Source: Pomphorhynchus laevis
Taxonomy: Eukaryota > Acanthocephala > Palaeacanthocephala > Echinorhynchida > Pomphorhynchidae
Length of the DNA stretch: 64,000 nt
NCBI GenBank assembly: GCA_012934845.2
Contig: WNNJ02002289.1
Location: 92,158 to 156,157 of the forward strand
Direction: 5' to 3'
The notes below the pieces were generated by a model. It had not been told where the DNA came from and made no database searches. It saw only the letters and a list, made by a program, of their open reading frames with translations. Positions 20,709-31,935 of this stretch are shown here, one piece after another. The position numbers and the translations under genes were made by a program. How positions within the stretch are numbered: position 1 is the first letter of the stretch; each line of letters opens with the position of its first letter.

Positions 20709-22050
20709 GGAGCAGTATGGATTCCGCCCGAAAAGGTCAACGTCCGATGCAATAAAGCATGTCCGTGACGAATTCACCAATTGTTTCGCTAATCGTAGAC
20801 CGTTGTATGCTACTTTTGTTGACTTTGAGCGAGCATTTGACACAGTGAATCGTTCTTTGTTACTTAATAAACTTTCCACCAGAGTGTCCGTTAGTGGTCG
20901 CTTTTTGTATCTTATTTATTCTGTGCTTCAGCCTAATCGCCTTAAAGTATCTGATGGTATCAACACCTCTGATTTCTTTTTTTGCTAATCGCGGTGTTTT
21001 ACAGGGAGATCCACTCAGCCCTATATTATTTTCCTTTTTTGTTATGGATTTGCCTATGCATCTTCGTCATGCATCGAATGAAGTCTCTTGTACCCTCTAT
21101 GCCGACGATCTAGTAATATTAGCCAAAGATCTTTTATCCGCTCAAAGTGCGTTAGATGCTCTGTCATCCTATTGTTTATCAAATCAGTTGACGGTGAATG
21201 TAAATAAATCGAAAGCCCTTAAATTTCGGTTAGGTGGACCTTTGCGTCGATGTGACATGCTGAGAATAGGCAATGTAGATTTAGAATTCTGCAATAGTTA
21301 CAATTATTTGGGAGTATTACTTTCGTCGAAATGGTCATTTACTGAACACCTACATCGTAAATCCTCGAAGTTAGTTGTAGCAACCTCTTATGCAAAAAAC
21401 TTAGGTTCTTTATCTTTCTCAGGAGCCCTCCGGTATTTTCGAAGTATGTTGCTTCCCATAGTTTCATATGCTTTGCCAGTTATCTGGTCGGATTTAAGTC
21501 CCTTCAATTTTCAGCAGTTGGACAGGTGTCAATGGAGATTCGTGAAGCGAATTGTTGGAGTCTCACCAAAATGTTCTTCATCGGTTATAGCGATACTATC
21601 ATCGCTAGAACCTTGCTCTAAATACATCTGCTCAACATTTAATCTTGAACACACTGCATCATTTACTACTAACCTGAACATGTTCTTTCGAAAGACGACG
21701 TCATTGGATTCTGAATTTTATCTTACTCCGGCATTCTTACAGACTAAATGGAGAGAACCCTGTGCAAGGAAAAGACCGCTGATCTGGAGAGCATCTGTCC
21801 ATGGATATCACGATAAATTCTGCGCTATTAGAATTCCAGTACATGCACGGTGCTCTTTGTGCATTTGTGTTCTTTGCAAAAATGAATGCGCATCTAACCT
21901 GCATATCTTCACTTGCCCAATTTTGAAAAATATGTCACTATCCGATATTGACAGTAGGAGAAGATTTTGAAATACAATTTATAAAATTGATAAACTTTTG
22001 GTGTATTTATTTTGTTTACCCAGTACCGAAAGGTAAAGAGGTATAATAAA
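20709..22050 (+). mobile_element. LINE family D, 5'-truncated, inserted in repeat R
   Basis: Begins in the RT domain and ends in an AT-rich 3' flank at about 22050. Its borders coincide with the interruption of repeat R. The clade is uncertain. Confidence 0.78.
20710..21970 (+). pseudogene. Family D reverse transcriptase with C-terminal cysteine motif
   Basis: The first frame reads EQYGFRPKRSTSDAIKHV and YATFVDFERAFDTVNRSLL, ending at a run of T (20976-20983). A one-base shift there breaks the ORF. The second frame continues RGVLQGDPLSPILFSFF, CTLYADDLVILAKD, VNVNKSKALKF and NYLGVLLSSKWSFTEHL. Near the C-terminus CVLCKNECASNLHIFTC has the C-x2-C-x7-H-x4-C spacing found at the end of several LINE ORF2 proteins. 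The LQGDPLSP variant of the fourth RT motif separates it from families A, B and C. The endonuclease is absent. Confidence 0.85.
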
Positions 22051-22059
22051 TTCTCTCAC

Positions 22060-22205
22060 TATTATTTTTTTAACTTGATTTAAATTATAGAAAATCTAAA
22101 AACAATTATTTATTTTATTATTTAATTATTAAATTTTGATTTAGCATTATTATGTTTTGTTTATTTTATAATTATATTAAATACGTAGATTCAGTTTGCT
22201 GATTT
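22060..22205 (+). repeat. Dispersed repeat R, 3' part
   Basis: Matches the R copies at 46.4-47.3 kb through TTTAACTTGATTTAAATTAT, TTTTGATTTAGCATTATTAT and AATACGTAGA(T/C)TCAGTT. Confidence 0.75.
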
Positions 22206-22207
22206 AA

Positions 22208-23100
22208 TTGGTTCACCGTAATGGTGAATATGCTGAGATTGCCTGTCTTTAACATTTTTATGGTTGCATTGGTATCATTAAAGACAAATACATGCGTTTT
22301 AGAAGGACTTAAAATGATTTTGGGTTATGATAACTAATATTCTAATCATGTAAAGAATTGGCTGATTTTTGAGATAATATTTTTATACATGTATGCTGAA
22401 AATAGAAATGTGGTATCATATTAAATAATAAGGTGATCACCCTATAGAGGTTTGTAAGAGCTATATATGCGGCTAAGAACAAGATTAGAGATGCAAAAAA
22501 AACCTTGAGACACACTGATAATGTGATAGAACTTGTGAGCATTAGGGTCATCGAAGTTGACGCATTTAGTCGACAACAATATTTTAATCTTGTTAACAAA
22601 TTTTCTTAGGAAACCTGAGGAACCTGATAGATGAGATAACAAACGGAGTGATTATGCTGTATAATGCAGTAAAGTCGAGAAATACATCCACATATAATTG
22701 ATGACTGTTTCCGTTAAATTCTTCCTTATTATATGACCGCGGGTTTAAGAAAGTAGAGAATATGAACATCATCGTTTATTTAATAAACGGTGATGTAGAA
22801 ATTTAGAATTAAAATGGACCAAATACTTTAAGACATGACACGATGTGTCTTTTACGACAAAAATATCTCTTTGAGTTGGTGATATTGTAGAAGTTTGCTA
22901 GAAGCATTGTGATGACGATCTCTTTTTCTGAATGTCTGTCAAAAGCTGATAGATGAATAGATATGTACGTATGATTTTGGAGTGGTGGTGATGTATTCCG
23001 GAAATTTAGAAAATATGTCATTGACAAATCCCGGTTAAGCCATGATAAGAAGGGAGTTGTTAGGTTGAGGTACTTGTTTCATAGTTATGACTCGAAATAT
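22208..23100 (-). mobile_element. Family A relic, RT part (right piece)
   Basis: In several frames it still reads FLRKFVNKIKILLSTKCVNFDDPNAHKFYHI (family A: LPARIVNRVEILLYTKRFYYEDDPDARQFYPI) and SEKEIVITMLLANFYNI (family A: RREVAVTMLLASPSDVAG). It is heavily decayed, much older than copies A1-A4, and continuous in element order with the piece at 20385-20592. Confidence 0.75.
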
Positions 23101-23960
23101 ACTTTGCAAAAACTTTATCAAAGCGTAATAAACTTATCAAATCAAAAATATTCTGCTTTCGGCTGATAAACTTATCATACTTAAATATTTAATAAAATGA
23201 AAACAGAGGATTAATCACCAATGATCACATTTTATGTATTTTGATAGTGATATAGGAGATATAATCTTCACTAATAAGGTTTGACTTATGGATTTAATCC
23301 AATAAAGCTGATGCATATATTTTTATCAAACAAGAACGCGTTGTCCTTAGCAATCACTGCAAAGGCTACTGGGAGGTTCAATGAGCTCAATAAAGTCCCG
23401 CCTGATGTTATTTTCAACAATTCTGCTAAAGCCTTGAATTGAATGCCCGCTTGGACATCAATTGTGTTGGCTTGTCGGGAAGAGACATGGAGCAGGATTA
23501 CTTCGATGTGTGTATATAGTGCACTAGCTTCATCCAATGCATTGCGTACTCCCCGTTAAAGCAATGAATTTCATGCTAGCCGAAAGAAATCCAAATATGC
23601 CGAGAGAATTCAATTCGAAGGATCAAGCTTTACTCCGTTAATTTTCTCTACCTCTGGTTGTATTGGAGACGAAGCTGATCGTATACTTCGGAGTATTACA
23701 GGCAAAATATCTCAAATTAAAGACTAAGCTATTCGATTCTTATAAATAACCTTCGTCAATTAATCAGCATTCGCATTGCAAAGGCTGCAACACTGTGCCT
23801 ACGAGCTCAAAAAAGAATATCAACGGTGATGAAAACGAACTGTTGTGTTGTAATGATTTTGTTGTAAATAAATGATTGGCCCATTTGAGGGAATCTTTAT
23901 GTCTGTATTTTATCAATAAATCAATATTCTATATAAAAATATTATTATTGTTTCAACGGC
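23101..23960 (-). other. Unassigned stretch with an 83-codon frame
   Basis: A minus-strand frame (23537-23286) reads EVILLHVSSRQANTIDVQAG and SSLNLPVAFAVIAKDNAFLF. Its composition is protein-like rather than AT noise. It matches no LINE piece here and I do not recognise it. It could be a scrap of a host gene or of another element. The rest of the interval shows nothing. Confidence 0.35.
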
Positions 23961-23964
23961 TTAC

Positions 23965-25525
23965 AAGCAAAAGTGAGCAAAGAGCAAATTGGAGACAGTA
24001 GAGTGACCCTTTCTGAACCCGTGCTGCTCAGGAGCTAATACATTATTCCTACTGAAGAAATCAACTATAAAAACATGCACAAGCCTTTCCAAAATTCGAC
24101 AGCATACACAGGTTATACTGATTGGCCTATTATCATCAACCGATGAGCGAGCACCTCCTTTGAAAATCGGATGGATTACAGACTGCTTCCAGACATTCGG
24201 AAGCGCATCATCAAGAATAGACTGTCTAAATAAGTCACACAACGGACTAAATATCGAGCTAGCCAAGCTACGTAGAGAAACAGAAGGAAGCAAGTCGGGA
24301 CCCTTGGACCCACGGCTACATAGTGCGCAGAAAAACGCTCCGAGAGTACATCAACAGTAATGTCGTCAAAATGCTGAACAATCGAAGATTGAGGTGCTCT
24401 ACGACCGGGCACATACCTGAAAAGTGATCTCACATCATACAAGCATCGCTTTGCTAGAGATTTCTCAAACGCAAATCGTTTTTGCTTTTTCAAAGTATTA
24501 AAAAAATTTCTTGAGAGCTTGTAATCATCATATGCACATTGACCATTCTTAAAATCTTTAAACACTGAATTACGAGTTTTTCAAGCAGATCGCAATTCAT
24601 AATCAAACGAAGGCGCCTGTTTACGGCAATCCACATGCCTAAGAGGATAACATTTCACTATTAAGGAGTACAGAGTCTCTCGAAAATGTTGCCATGCTGC
24701 ATGTACACCTACGAGATTAGGGTTTAGCCACTGTACTTTCCATACAGTAGGAGACTGCAGCGATATCAGTCTTAAAAACATTAACCTCTCGTTTATCACT
24801 AATATCTCCATTTACACTCGAAGAGAATCTTAACTTAACAACTACCAGGCAATAATCCGATAGTCCAATCGGTGTTTCAAGCTGAACGCTGCTAACAATC
24901 TGACTATTAAAGCATAAGCAAAGATCCAAAAGAGAACTATTGTCCTTTGCAAAACGAGTATTACTGCAAACATGTTGACTAAGACCACAGTAGGTGATAC
25001 TCTCTTAAAGAGCACTAGACTCACCATCACAACTAGAGAGCGCTGTATATGTATTCCAATCAACACTAGACATATTGAAGTCACCAATCACTAACGTACT
25101 AGTATTGTTTAGAGTTAATATTCTAACTCGTCAATAAGCCTACTCGTGGCAGCCAAAGGTGTACGATACACTAATCCAATTGCAACTGGCGCTGCATTAG
25201 GAAATCTAACCGGACCCCACAAACTCTCGACTTTATCAGAGGAAGAAGAATGCAAAAATGTGATATTGACATCATTACGTACATAAAGTACCACTCCTCC
25301 ACCTCTATCACCTTCCCGGTCCCATCGAAAGAGCGTATAGCCATGTATGGAAATCTCGCCATCAACTACATCACCGTTCAGCCGAGATTCGCTAATTCCG
25401 ACTATACTAGGCTTGTTTTGGTCAACACGAAATCTCAGTTTATCTATTTTACACTTTATACTACGGATATTGCAGTATAGTATATTACAGCTCTGTTTTT
25501 TTATCACTCCAAATAGTATTTCCAC
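23965..25525 (-). pseudogene. C2 ORF2: endonuclease and RT start
   Basis: Readable endonuclease pieces are NILYCNIRSIKCKIDKLRF, IVGISESRLNG and GYTLFRWDREGDRGGGVVLYV. Then come FEKSLAKRCLYDVRSLFRYV and the RT start WKQSVIHPIFKGG, NRPISITCVCCRILERLV and EQHGFRKGHSTVSNLL. The frame changes several times. Sequence left of 23965 is unrelated. Confidence 0.8.
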
Positions 25526-25573
25526 GCATTATCCTGAAAATATCAGATTCCAAATTATATAGGCAGCAATGAC

Positions 25574-26190
25574 CTATATGAGAGCGCTTTCCGACATATG
25601 TGAATCTGCGCGAGGCGACAAAACTAAAGGGCTCCATACAATTCTTATTCGTAACATCACCACCCGAAATTTTTTCACATGTAAGTTGGTTTCAATAAGA
25701 GCAACACGATCCTTAAGTTCTTTCCTAGCCGCGATGAGCCTCTTACGCTCCGTAGGATCAAGATCCTTCAAGAGCCGAACGTTTGATCCTTTAAGGCGAA
25801 ATGAATTATGAATGATTAACTCAGCATGTGATTGTTCACACAAGACGGCCTTAAGAAGACGCGGATAGTCATTGGAAGGACTACGCTCACCAAGTTTGAA
25901 CAAAGCAACTAATCTTATGCTCTCAACCACTTTAAAGTGACAAGAACATAGAACATGTGATAATATCGACCTAAGACTCCCTATATCGTCTTTATGTCGT
26001 TCTCGAGAATTCTCTAAAATAGATTCAGGTACGTTTGGCAATAGAACTGATCGACCTCTATCAGGAGCATTCTAGATCTAAATCCATGTGTGTCATTAAC
26101 AGTTTTATTCATAGTATCATTCCTCTTAGGCTTGAGACCGTCTCGGGACACAGCAGCACTACCCTGCTGATCACTGCTGCGCTTAGGCAT
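25574..26190 (-). pseudogene. C2 ORF1, RRM-like
   Basis: The ATG near 26190 opens a basic N-terminus. After a frame change the body reads LPNVPESILENSRERHKDD, SIRLVALFKLGERS, YPRLLKAVLCEQSHAELII and LDPTERKRLIAARKELKDR. This is the RRM-like ORF1 fold seen in CR1-group LINEs, with a conserved RLLKAVL strand and a final basic helix. No zinc finger is visible in this copy. Confidence 0.7.
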
Positions 26191-26465
26191 CTATGTAGTT
26201 GATTGCCTCAACATTTCCCTGGACACTGTGTTATCTTTTGCAATCTCATGCCCGCTGATCGTGGTGGTTGAAAGCTGCGGCCTGATGTGATGAGGATAAC
26301 CGGAAGATAGTATTTCTTCCTCGTTAAGTGGAGATAGAACACGACTATAGCTATGACTCTCACTGGTCGTCAGACCGTCATCTTTTCGATAACTTCTTAT
26401 GCTCTAGCTAACTTTTGAAGCGGGATCAAGCGTCAACGATGAATTGGACGCTTCTGGACTTGATG

Positions 26466-26598
26466 AACTAAGAGCCTGATAATCTTTTGTTGCCCCTGTT
26501 CTGCATGTTGTTAAGTTCAAACAATTTAACGATTGCAAATTGTTTGAACTTAACAACATGCAGAACAGAGTCAACAAAAGATTATCAGGCTCTTAGTT
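26466..26598. repeat. Near-perfect palindrome, 62-bp arms, 9-bp loop
   Basis: The arms 26466-26527 and 26537-26598 are exact reverse complements except for 2 mismatches in a 4-base bubble. The outer ends read AACTAAGAGCCTGATAATCT. It abuts the 5' end of the C2 LINE. Such identity implies a very recent origin or active homogenisation. An RNA copy would be a long hairpin. Confidence 0.95.
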
Positions 26599-26616
26599 GA
26601 TATTCACTGTATATGT

Positions 26617-26887
26617 TTAAAATGGTACATTTGAAATGGTACGCTGGAAATGAAACGTTCAAAATTGTATTTTTGAAATGTACGTTTGAAATTACATATT
26701 TGAAATTGTATTTTTTTGAAATTATACATTTGAAATTGTACGTTTGAAATTTCACATTTGAAGTTGTACGTTTCAAATTACACATTTGAAATTGTACGTT
26801 TGAAATTACACATTTGAAATTGTACGTTTGAAAATGTACGTTTGAAATGCTATGTTTTAAATACTACGTTTGAAATGCTGTGTTTAA
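26617..26887. repeat. 14-bp minisatellite (left block)
   Basis: About 19 degenerate units of TTTGAAATTGTACG and TTTGAAATTACACA. The array is interrupted at 26888 by LINE copy A2 and resumes at 27916. Confidence 0.92.
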
Positions 26888-27915
26888 TAATAAAGATTTT
26901 ATTAAAGAAAATACAGGCTGTAATTAAAAAGAGACAATAGAGTCAGATGAGTAATAAATAAAGTCACCAAAACTTTCAACGGACTTTGGCCCTAAGTTCA
27001 TTGTTTAACCTCTTATATCTTCTTCAACCATTCATGGCGGACCACAAATCCAAAGGGATCTGAGCCCTACAACCGATCCAGCACGTTGCTTTCCGACTAA
27101 ACCACCCGGGGTCTTTCACCCCCCGAAGAGTCCAGTCAGCGCGAACAATGTTGGGTAAGCGGAAGACGAGGAGCTTAAGAAACCTTAGTCTTTGCTCTGG
27201 GGGACGCCCACTAGAGAAGAAGACTAATCCCGAGATATCCCAGGTGCCCCATAGGCGCACCTGAGTTTTCCCATTCAACAACAGATGCTGGGACCGTTTC
27301 AGAACCTAACTAGCTCTCTTCAGGATACGTTTTAGCCTATACAGGTCGGCTTTCGCCTACCAGTTCACCGAAACAGTGAACTCCAGGTATTTTACTCGAC
27401 TTGTGAAGATAGGAAGTGGTTCAGAGGCAAATAAGGAGGCTAGAGCAGAGAGTGCTAGTCTCTTAAGCTTTTGCTTCGTCGCAGGGGAGCCATGAAAGAC
27501 AACCACCTGCGATTTGGCGGAGTTTAAAACAAGATTGGACCTGGGCAACTGGTCTTTTAATCTTAAAAAGAAATGGCTGATGTTAGAGACTACGTCCTTA
27601 CACCTGCGTCCAGAAAACAGGACTGTGGTGTCATCAGCGTATACCACTAGACGTTGATCGCGTTGTTTAAATATTTTGAAGAGATTTATGGAAGCAGCAA
27701 GATACAAGATAGGAGAAAGAGGGGAACCTTGAGGCACACCCGTAATAGGGTAGAACTGACGCGCATCAGGGTCATCATCATAGTAAAATCGCTTGGTGTA
27801 CAGCAGTATCTCCACCCTGTTAACAATTCTCGCAGGCAACCGGAGGGACCTGAGAGAAGAGATAACAAAAGGAATGGAGATGCGGTCAAATGCAGCAGAA
27901 AAGTCAAGGAAAACA
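26888..27915 (-). mobile_element. LINE family A, copy A2 (5'-truncated, in minisatellite)
   Basis: Inserted in the 14-bp array with an 8-bp target duplication GTGTTTAA (26880-26887 and 27916-27923). The element 3' end (left) has the family tail TAATAAAATCTTTATTATT. The RT part from FLLHLTASPF (frame-shifted at the edge) through [16 protein letters not shown] remains. Frames: 27839-27357 (VEILLYTKRFYYDDDPDAR, GVPQGSPLSP, RLVVYADDTTVLFSG) and 27281-27024. Confidence 0.9.
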
Positions 27916-28003
27916 GTGTTTAAAATACTAAGTTTAAAATGCTATGTTTGAAATTGTACCTTTGAAATTGTACGTTGGAAATGGTACGTTTGAAATTATA
28001 GTT
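27916..28003. repeat. 14-bp minisatellite (right block)
   Basis: Six more units of the same period, ending where LINE copy A3 begins. Confidence 0.9.
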
Positions 28004-28019
28004 AAAAACATCATAAAAC

Positions 28020-29388
28020 ATGTCGAGTAACAAGCGCGTCGGAGGTTCAAAAGATTCTAGTTTTTGCAATTCTGGTGCAAAAAAAGCTCTTTTTTCTAAT
28101 GGAAAAGAGGATATTATAGCTGTTCCAGACATTCTAACCACCGATCAAGACAACTTTATGGTCAATAGTAATACTGTGGTAACATACTCAATGGCAGCTA
28201 ATATGAACTCTTCTCAATCAATCAATTCAGCGATGGAAAATGATACTTTGGATAAGGTAATTCCAATTATTAACTCTACCAACCACGTGAGTACCGTTTT
28301 TGTTCCTTCTATCGAAAAAGGGGAACTTCCCGCTATTAAAAAACTACAAAACTTATCTATCATTACTGCAACAAAGCCGGTAGAACGTCATTTACTATTC
28401 AACATTTTTCTGAGAAAGTTCACATTAGAATACCCTGGAAGGGTTCTATTTAACAGTATATAAAATCTTCAATAATTCGATCAGAGTATCTTTTACTACA
28501 CATGATCTCATGATCGCATACAAAATTTTTTTTGATTCATTTCTTTCTAACTCTGGAACACTAGAAATTAAGTCTGTACAGGCTACAGTTAAAATCAACA
28601 ACTTTCCGGCATTTCTAGAACAACCTGATCTAGAGAACTTAAAGAAGCTTTACAAACTTTCTACAATTAGGCCTTTAAAATCAAAAACAGGGGAGGCGCT
28701 TCCGGTAGCCTTCGCCTCCTGTGATCTCGAAAATGCTCAGATCCTTTGCTTGAACACGGTAAACCCCTTTATGGGGTATAACCTCAAATTTATGCTCATC
28801 GATTCCAACTGCTTAACATATCCACACTGTAACAACTGCCACAAGTGGGGGCATTGGGCCTCCACTTGTAAGGAAGAAAGGTGTTGTGGGGTATGCTCAA
28901 AGGCAGACTGTCCTTCATTGGTGGAGGACATCAAATGTATTGAATCCTCTATATGCAAGAATTGCGGCGGTGACCACCCAGCGTGGTCCCGTCGTTGTCG
29001 ATCCTTTATGGAATACAGGAATAGGCACTCTGCCTCTCCCTCTGAGTCTAAATCTTTTGTCAAAGCAGCGTCGGATCCACCTGTAAACGATCGAATGTCG
29101 AATAAAGATATCTTATTTTTATTAGACAATAATAAGCAAGTAATCCTTGCTCAGTTACAGCAAATGAATTTTCCCTTGCTTGAAGCGTTTCTAGCTGCTC
29201 CGTCTTCCTCTGAAGTTACAGTTACACCCAAATCAAAGAAGAGAGGCGGGTCCGCTCGGACGGTTCCCCCAAATAAAATGGGTAAGCACCTTTACGGCCT
29301 GGGAGATGAAGATATCGCCCAGGGTGTACTGACCCCTGGCAGGGCTGGTGGTGGGAAGGGCAACCTTCCCACTCCTGACTCTGTCTAA
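28020..29388 (+). pseudogene. A3 ORF1, zinc-knuckle protein
   Basis: The first frame (ending at about 28462) covers the N-terminal third; a one-base shift at about 28455 moves to the second frame, open to 29388. The knuckles are CNNCHKWGHWASTC, CCGVCSKADC and CKNCGGDHPAWSRRC, followed by MEYRNRHS and SKKRGGSARTVPPNKMGK. It is about 65-70 percent similar by eye to the A1 ORF1, so the subfamilies have diverged. Confidence 0.85.
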
Positions 29389-29421
29389 GTCGGCTACTCC
29401 CGTCTCAACTAATCTATCACA

Positions 29422-31797
29422 ATGGTGAGTAAGCCCGAGCTTTTTCACTGAATATTCTTCAGTGGAATTCGGGAGGTGCTTCTGCCCTTAGGATTCTATC
29501 TGGTAGAGACGCAGATGTTATAGTCCTTCAGGAGACGCGGTCTATCCGTCTCCCCCAGGACATTACTCGATTTATCCCTAAGCACATTTATACCCACTAT
29601 ACTCCGTATATAACCCCGCCTCACTCCTCTTCATCTCAAGGACTCTTGACCTTAGTAAAATGCTCTTTAAGGTCTTCCCTCATTTTAAATTTCTCGAGTC
29701 CAGCCCTGTCTTGTTTAGTTATAGCACTGGTTAAGAACGGTAAACGCCTCAGTCTAGCCAACGTCTATATTCGTCCGGGAGAGATTCACAAGAACCGTGA
29801 CCTCTGAGATAATTGATGGCGGCTATGACATGGTACTTGGTGACTTCAACGACAGAACTGGTCGTTGGATTAATGCAGCACTTCGCAGAGCCAGGAACGG
29901 TTATCTTATTCATAAACCACCGTCCCCCTCCTTTCATTGCACATCAACGAATTCTCTCCTCGACTTATTATTGCTCCATGAGAAGTGTTTGCTTAAACCC
30001 TTCTGCACGGAGCAATCGCGGCAACATCTGTCCACCTCTCATGACCTGATTCGTTGGCGGATAGAAGAGGATTCCCTGCTTCGGAGAAGATTCCACTTTG
30101 ATCCCATCAGGGTGGCTGTCTTCCGAGCAGCTATCAAGCGCTTCCCCCGAATTTGCAATGAGAGTTTAACCGGATTTAATTCCTATCTCTCTTCGCAAGC
30201 CACCGCGATTTTATCGACTACCTATAAAGGTTACATTTTCAGTCCTACTCCGACAAAACTCAGGGTCCTGACCAAACTGCTGCATCTCCCTAACCTCTCT
30301 TCTTCTGCCAAACAGACGCTCTCGATAGAATACTGGCGTACCAGATACTGGTTCCAGCTGAGCAAAGATAAGTCGAGCATTGCTCGTCTTAACCCTTCTC
30401 AGTCTTCCTTCTGGAAGATATTCAAGAAAGAGAAGTTTGTTTGTTGGAAGGATAGAGCATCTGGGTGGATCGGAAGTATTGGTCTTGATAGAGTTTTGGA
30501 GGAGTCACTATCCCTACACAACTATAAAGCCACTCAATCACCTCAACCAATCCCGCCTTGGGGAGACTTCAGGAGTAGATATATATCAGTTCCAGATATT
30601 CTCAATGCCTGCGGGCTTCTTCCGGGCACCTCCAAAACCGTTGCTCCACTCTCTTCTCGTGTCTGTCAGCTTTTGACAGCCGATCAAAGAAGGGAGGTGG
30701 CCGTCACAATGCTATTAGCCACCCCATCTGATGTGGCCGGCATCAACATTAGCCGTAGAATTTTTATTCCAAAGAAATATCCGGTCTCATGTCCTAAAGA
30801 CCTGCGGCACATTTCGATTCAAAATTCCCTCGTTTCGATCTACGAAAAAGCGCTTGCGCGTAGAATCCGCGATCATTTAAGTAGGCGTAACTTAATCCCA
30901 ACTGGTTTCCATGGGTTCGTCAAAAGTCGCTCGGTCCATTCAGCAGTAGGTGACGTGCATCAGTTCTGTCGAAAGAATAGCCATCAACTTGCTGTGGCTG
31001 TTTTCCTTGACTTTTCTGCTGCATTTGAACGCATCTCCATTCCTTTTGTTATCTCTTCTCTCAGGTCCCTCAGGTTGCCTGCGAGAATTGTTAACAGGGT
31101 GGAGGTACTGTTGTACACCAAGCGATTTTATTACGAAGACGACCCTGATGCGCGTCAGTTCTACCCTATTACGGGTGTGCCTCAAGGTTCACCTCTTTCT
31201 CCTGTCTTGTATCTTGCTGCCTCCATAAACCTCTTTAAAATATTTAAGCAGCGTGATCAACGTCTAGTGGTGTACGCTGATGACACCACATCCCTGTTCT
31301 CTGGACGCAGGTGTAAGGACGTAGTCTCTAGCATCAGCCGTTTCTTTTTAAGATTAAAAGACCAGTTACCCAGGTCCAATCTTATTCTAAACTCCGCCAA
31401 ATCGCAGGTGGTTGTCTTTCATGGCTCCCCTGGGACGAAGCAAAAACTTAAGAGATTAGCACTCTCTGCTCTTGCCTCCTTATTTGCCTCTGATCCACTC
31501 TCTACCTTCACAAGTCGTGTAAAATACCTGGGGTTCACTGTTTCGGTGAACTGGTCGGCGAAAGCTTACCTGGATAGACTTAAACGTATCCTGAAGAGAG
31601 CTAGTTGGGCTCTGAAGCGGCCCCAGCATCTGTCGTTGAATGGGAATACCCAGGTGCGCCTCTGGGGCACTTGGGCTATCTCGGGATTAGTCTTCTTCTC
31701 TAGAGGACGTCCCCCAGAGCAAAGACTAAGGTTTCTTAAGCTCCTCATATCTCGCTTACCCAACATAGTCCGCGCTGAGTGGTCTCTTCGGGGGTGA
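29422..31797 (+). pseudogene. A3 ORF2: endonuclease broken, RT intact
   Basis: ORF2 opens MVSKPEL but shifts frame within ten codons, and again before 29797. From 29797 a 666-codon frame is open: YDMVLGDFNDRTGRW, STSHDLIRWRIEED, KDLRHISIQNSLVSIYEK, AVAVFLDFSAAFERIS, TGVPQGSPLSPVLY, RLVVYADDTTSLFSG, KYLGFTVSVNWSAKAY and the end LPNIVRAEWSLRG. It has AAFE where other copies have the second RT catalytic aspartate (AAFD), a change at or beside the metal site. Confidence 0.88.
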
Positions 31798-31935
31798 AAG
31801 ACCCCGGGTGGTTCAGTCGGAAAGCGGCGTGTTGGATTGGTTGGGGCTCAGATCCCCATGGATTTGAGGCCTTAACTTTGAAGACTGAAGATTCTGGAAC
31901 TGAAGATAGAATTTTGTTGAATCTTCGATTTTGGA

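Larger units (their letters stand above)
23965..26465 (-). mobile_element. LINE family C-like, older minus-strand copy (C2)
   Basis: In minus-strand order: a 5' region (about 26465-26190), an ORF1 starting MPKRSSDQQGSAA near 26190, an endonuclease (25525-24700) and the RT start, cut off after EQHGFRKGHSTVSNLL at about 23965. The 3' two thirds of the RT and the tail are missing. There are several frame changes. Confidence 0.8.
28004..31905 (+). mobile_element. LINE family A, copy A3 (first of three head-to-tail)
   Basis: Starts at the right edge of the minisatellite with ATTATAGTTAAAAA and carries ORF1, ORF2 and a 3' region that passes directly into copy A4. RT and C-terminus are intact; the endonuclease part of ORF2 is broken. 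Confidence 0.88.
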
